Translations under genes and position numbers: made by a program
The notes under the pieces: model-generated
The model's input: the letters and a program-made list of their open reading frames with translations, nothing else
The model's database searches: none
Told to the model about the DNA's origin: nothing
Origin: Halalkalibacter oceani
Lineage (GTDB): Bacteria; Bacillota; Bacilli; Bacillales; Bacillaceae_D
Reading direction: 5' to 3'
DNA: 43,369 bases
Assembly (NCBI RefSeq): GCF_023715605.1
Contig: NZ_JAMBOL010000027.1
Location: forward strand, 1-43,369
Shown here: positions 43,223 to 43,369 of the stretch, piece by piece
Position numbering within the stretch: the first letter of the stretch is position 1
Layout of the letters: the number at the start of each line of letters is the position of its first letter

Positions 43223-43369
43223 ATGGACATAAATTATCTTATTAACTCAAACTTCGCACCTAAATAATTAGATGAGGTTGTTGATTTTGTTTGGGTTCTC
43301 CCTATTTCAATAGGAGCCTTGACATTATGCTTCATAAATACAAAAAACACCTCATTCTTTGGTATAGTG
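43223..43369 (+). pseudogene. membrane-protein ORF with in-frame stop, cut by window edge
   Basis: RBS GGGGGAGAG and ATG at 43223 give MDINYLINSNFAPK, then TAA at 43265. The same frame continues without stop to the window end as LDEVVDFVWVLPISIGAL..., a hydrophobic, protein-like stretch. Either a nonsense-mutated gene or a 14-codon leader peptide before another gene. Confidence 0.35.

Overview
The window looks like part of a large, low-GC Gram-positive (Bacillaceae-type) plasmid. Evidence: strong AGGAGG-type ribosome binding sites with many GTG/TTG starts, SigA-like promoters, Bacillus-type LexA boxes, a TubR/TubZ/TubY tubulin segregation cluster, a ParM-like actin with a probable ParR adaptor, a CYP152 P450 close to Bacillus P450-BSbeta, and a Tn3-family transposon with a Tn4430-like terminal repeat. 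No rRNA, tRNA or CRISPR array was seen. The assignment to a plasmid is an inference from gene content.

Left part (1-13.5 kb): two giant paralogous surface/secreted proteins. Each has an AT-rich N-terminal head (GLUG-like in the first, which is cut by the window edge; FN3 plus a seven-bladed RCC1-type propeller in the second). In both, the head is fused to a visibly GC-richer stalk of about a dozen FN3 domains and a tail of repeated ~83-residue beta-type units with a W-F-F / D-G-E-Y motif. The stalks share a 661-bp tract with no difference seen, which suggests gene conversion.

13.6-17.3 kb: a membrane protein, a two-gene operon whose second product resembles RusA Holliday junction resolvases, and a replication-relaxation family protein. 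17.3-19.5 kb: an actin-type segregation cassette (repeat-rich probable centromere, ParM-like ATPase, probable ParR). 19.7-21.9 kb: a small membrane protein and a secreted CAP-domain protein with Ig-like domains.

22-26.2 kb: small genes for a lipoprotein, a complete-looking sigma-70-family factor and three membrane proteins (two of them with little more than one helix), ending near a perfect 26-bp palindrome. 26.7-28.2 kb: two minus-strand genes (DUF5348-like; membrane coiled-coil). 28.4-32.5 kb: the tubulin-type partition locus. It has 12-bp iterons in two clusters around a consensus promoter, then tubR, tubZ and a tubY-like gene, and is flanked on both sides by DNA dense in TTCGT/ACGAA.

32.5-37.2 kb: DNA-repair and accessory genes: an SOS-boxed Y-family polymerase (UvrX type), a possible 33-aa peptide, two probable ribbon-helix-helix proteins, an SRAP protein, a truncated nuclease-like gene and a lipoprotein thermonuclease. 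37.3-43.4 kb: a Tn3-family transposon inserted in a DUF2325-like gene, with tnpA broken by one frameshift, an intact serine resolvase and a res-like region. It is followed by a CYP152 fatty-acid peroxygenase gene, a candidate divergent Tn3-type end, and a broken ORF at the right edge.

The most notable features are two cytomotive segregation systems (actin and tubulin) 11 kb apart, the head-swapped giant surface proteins, and a plasmid sigma factor operon rich in small membrane proteins. Database searches were not possible; family names rest on motifs recognised by eye.
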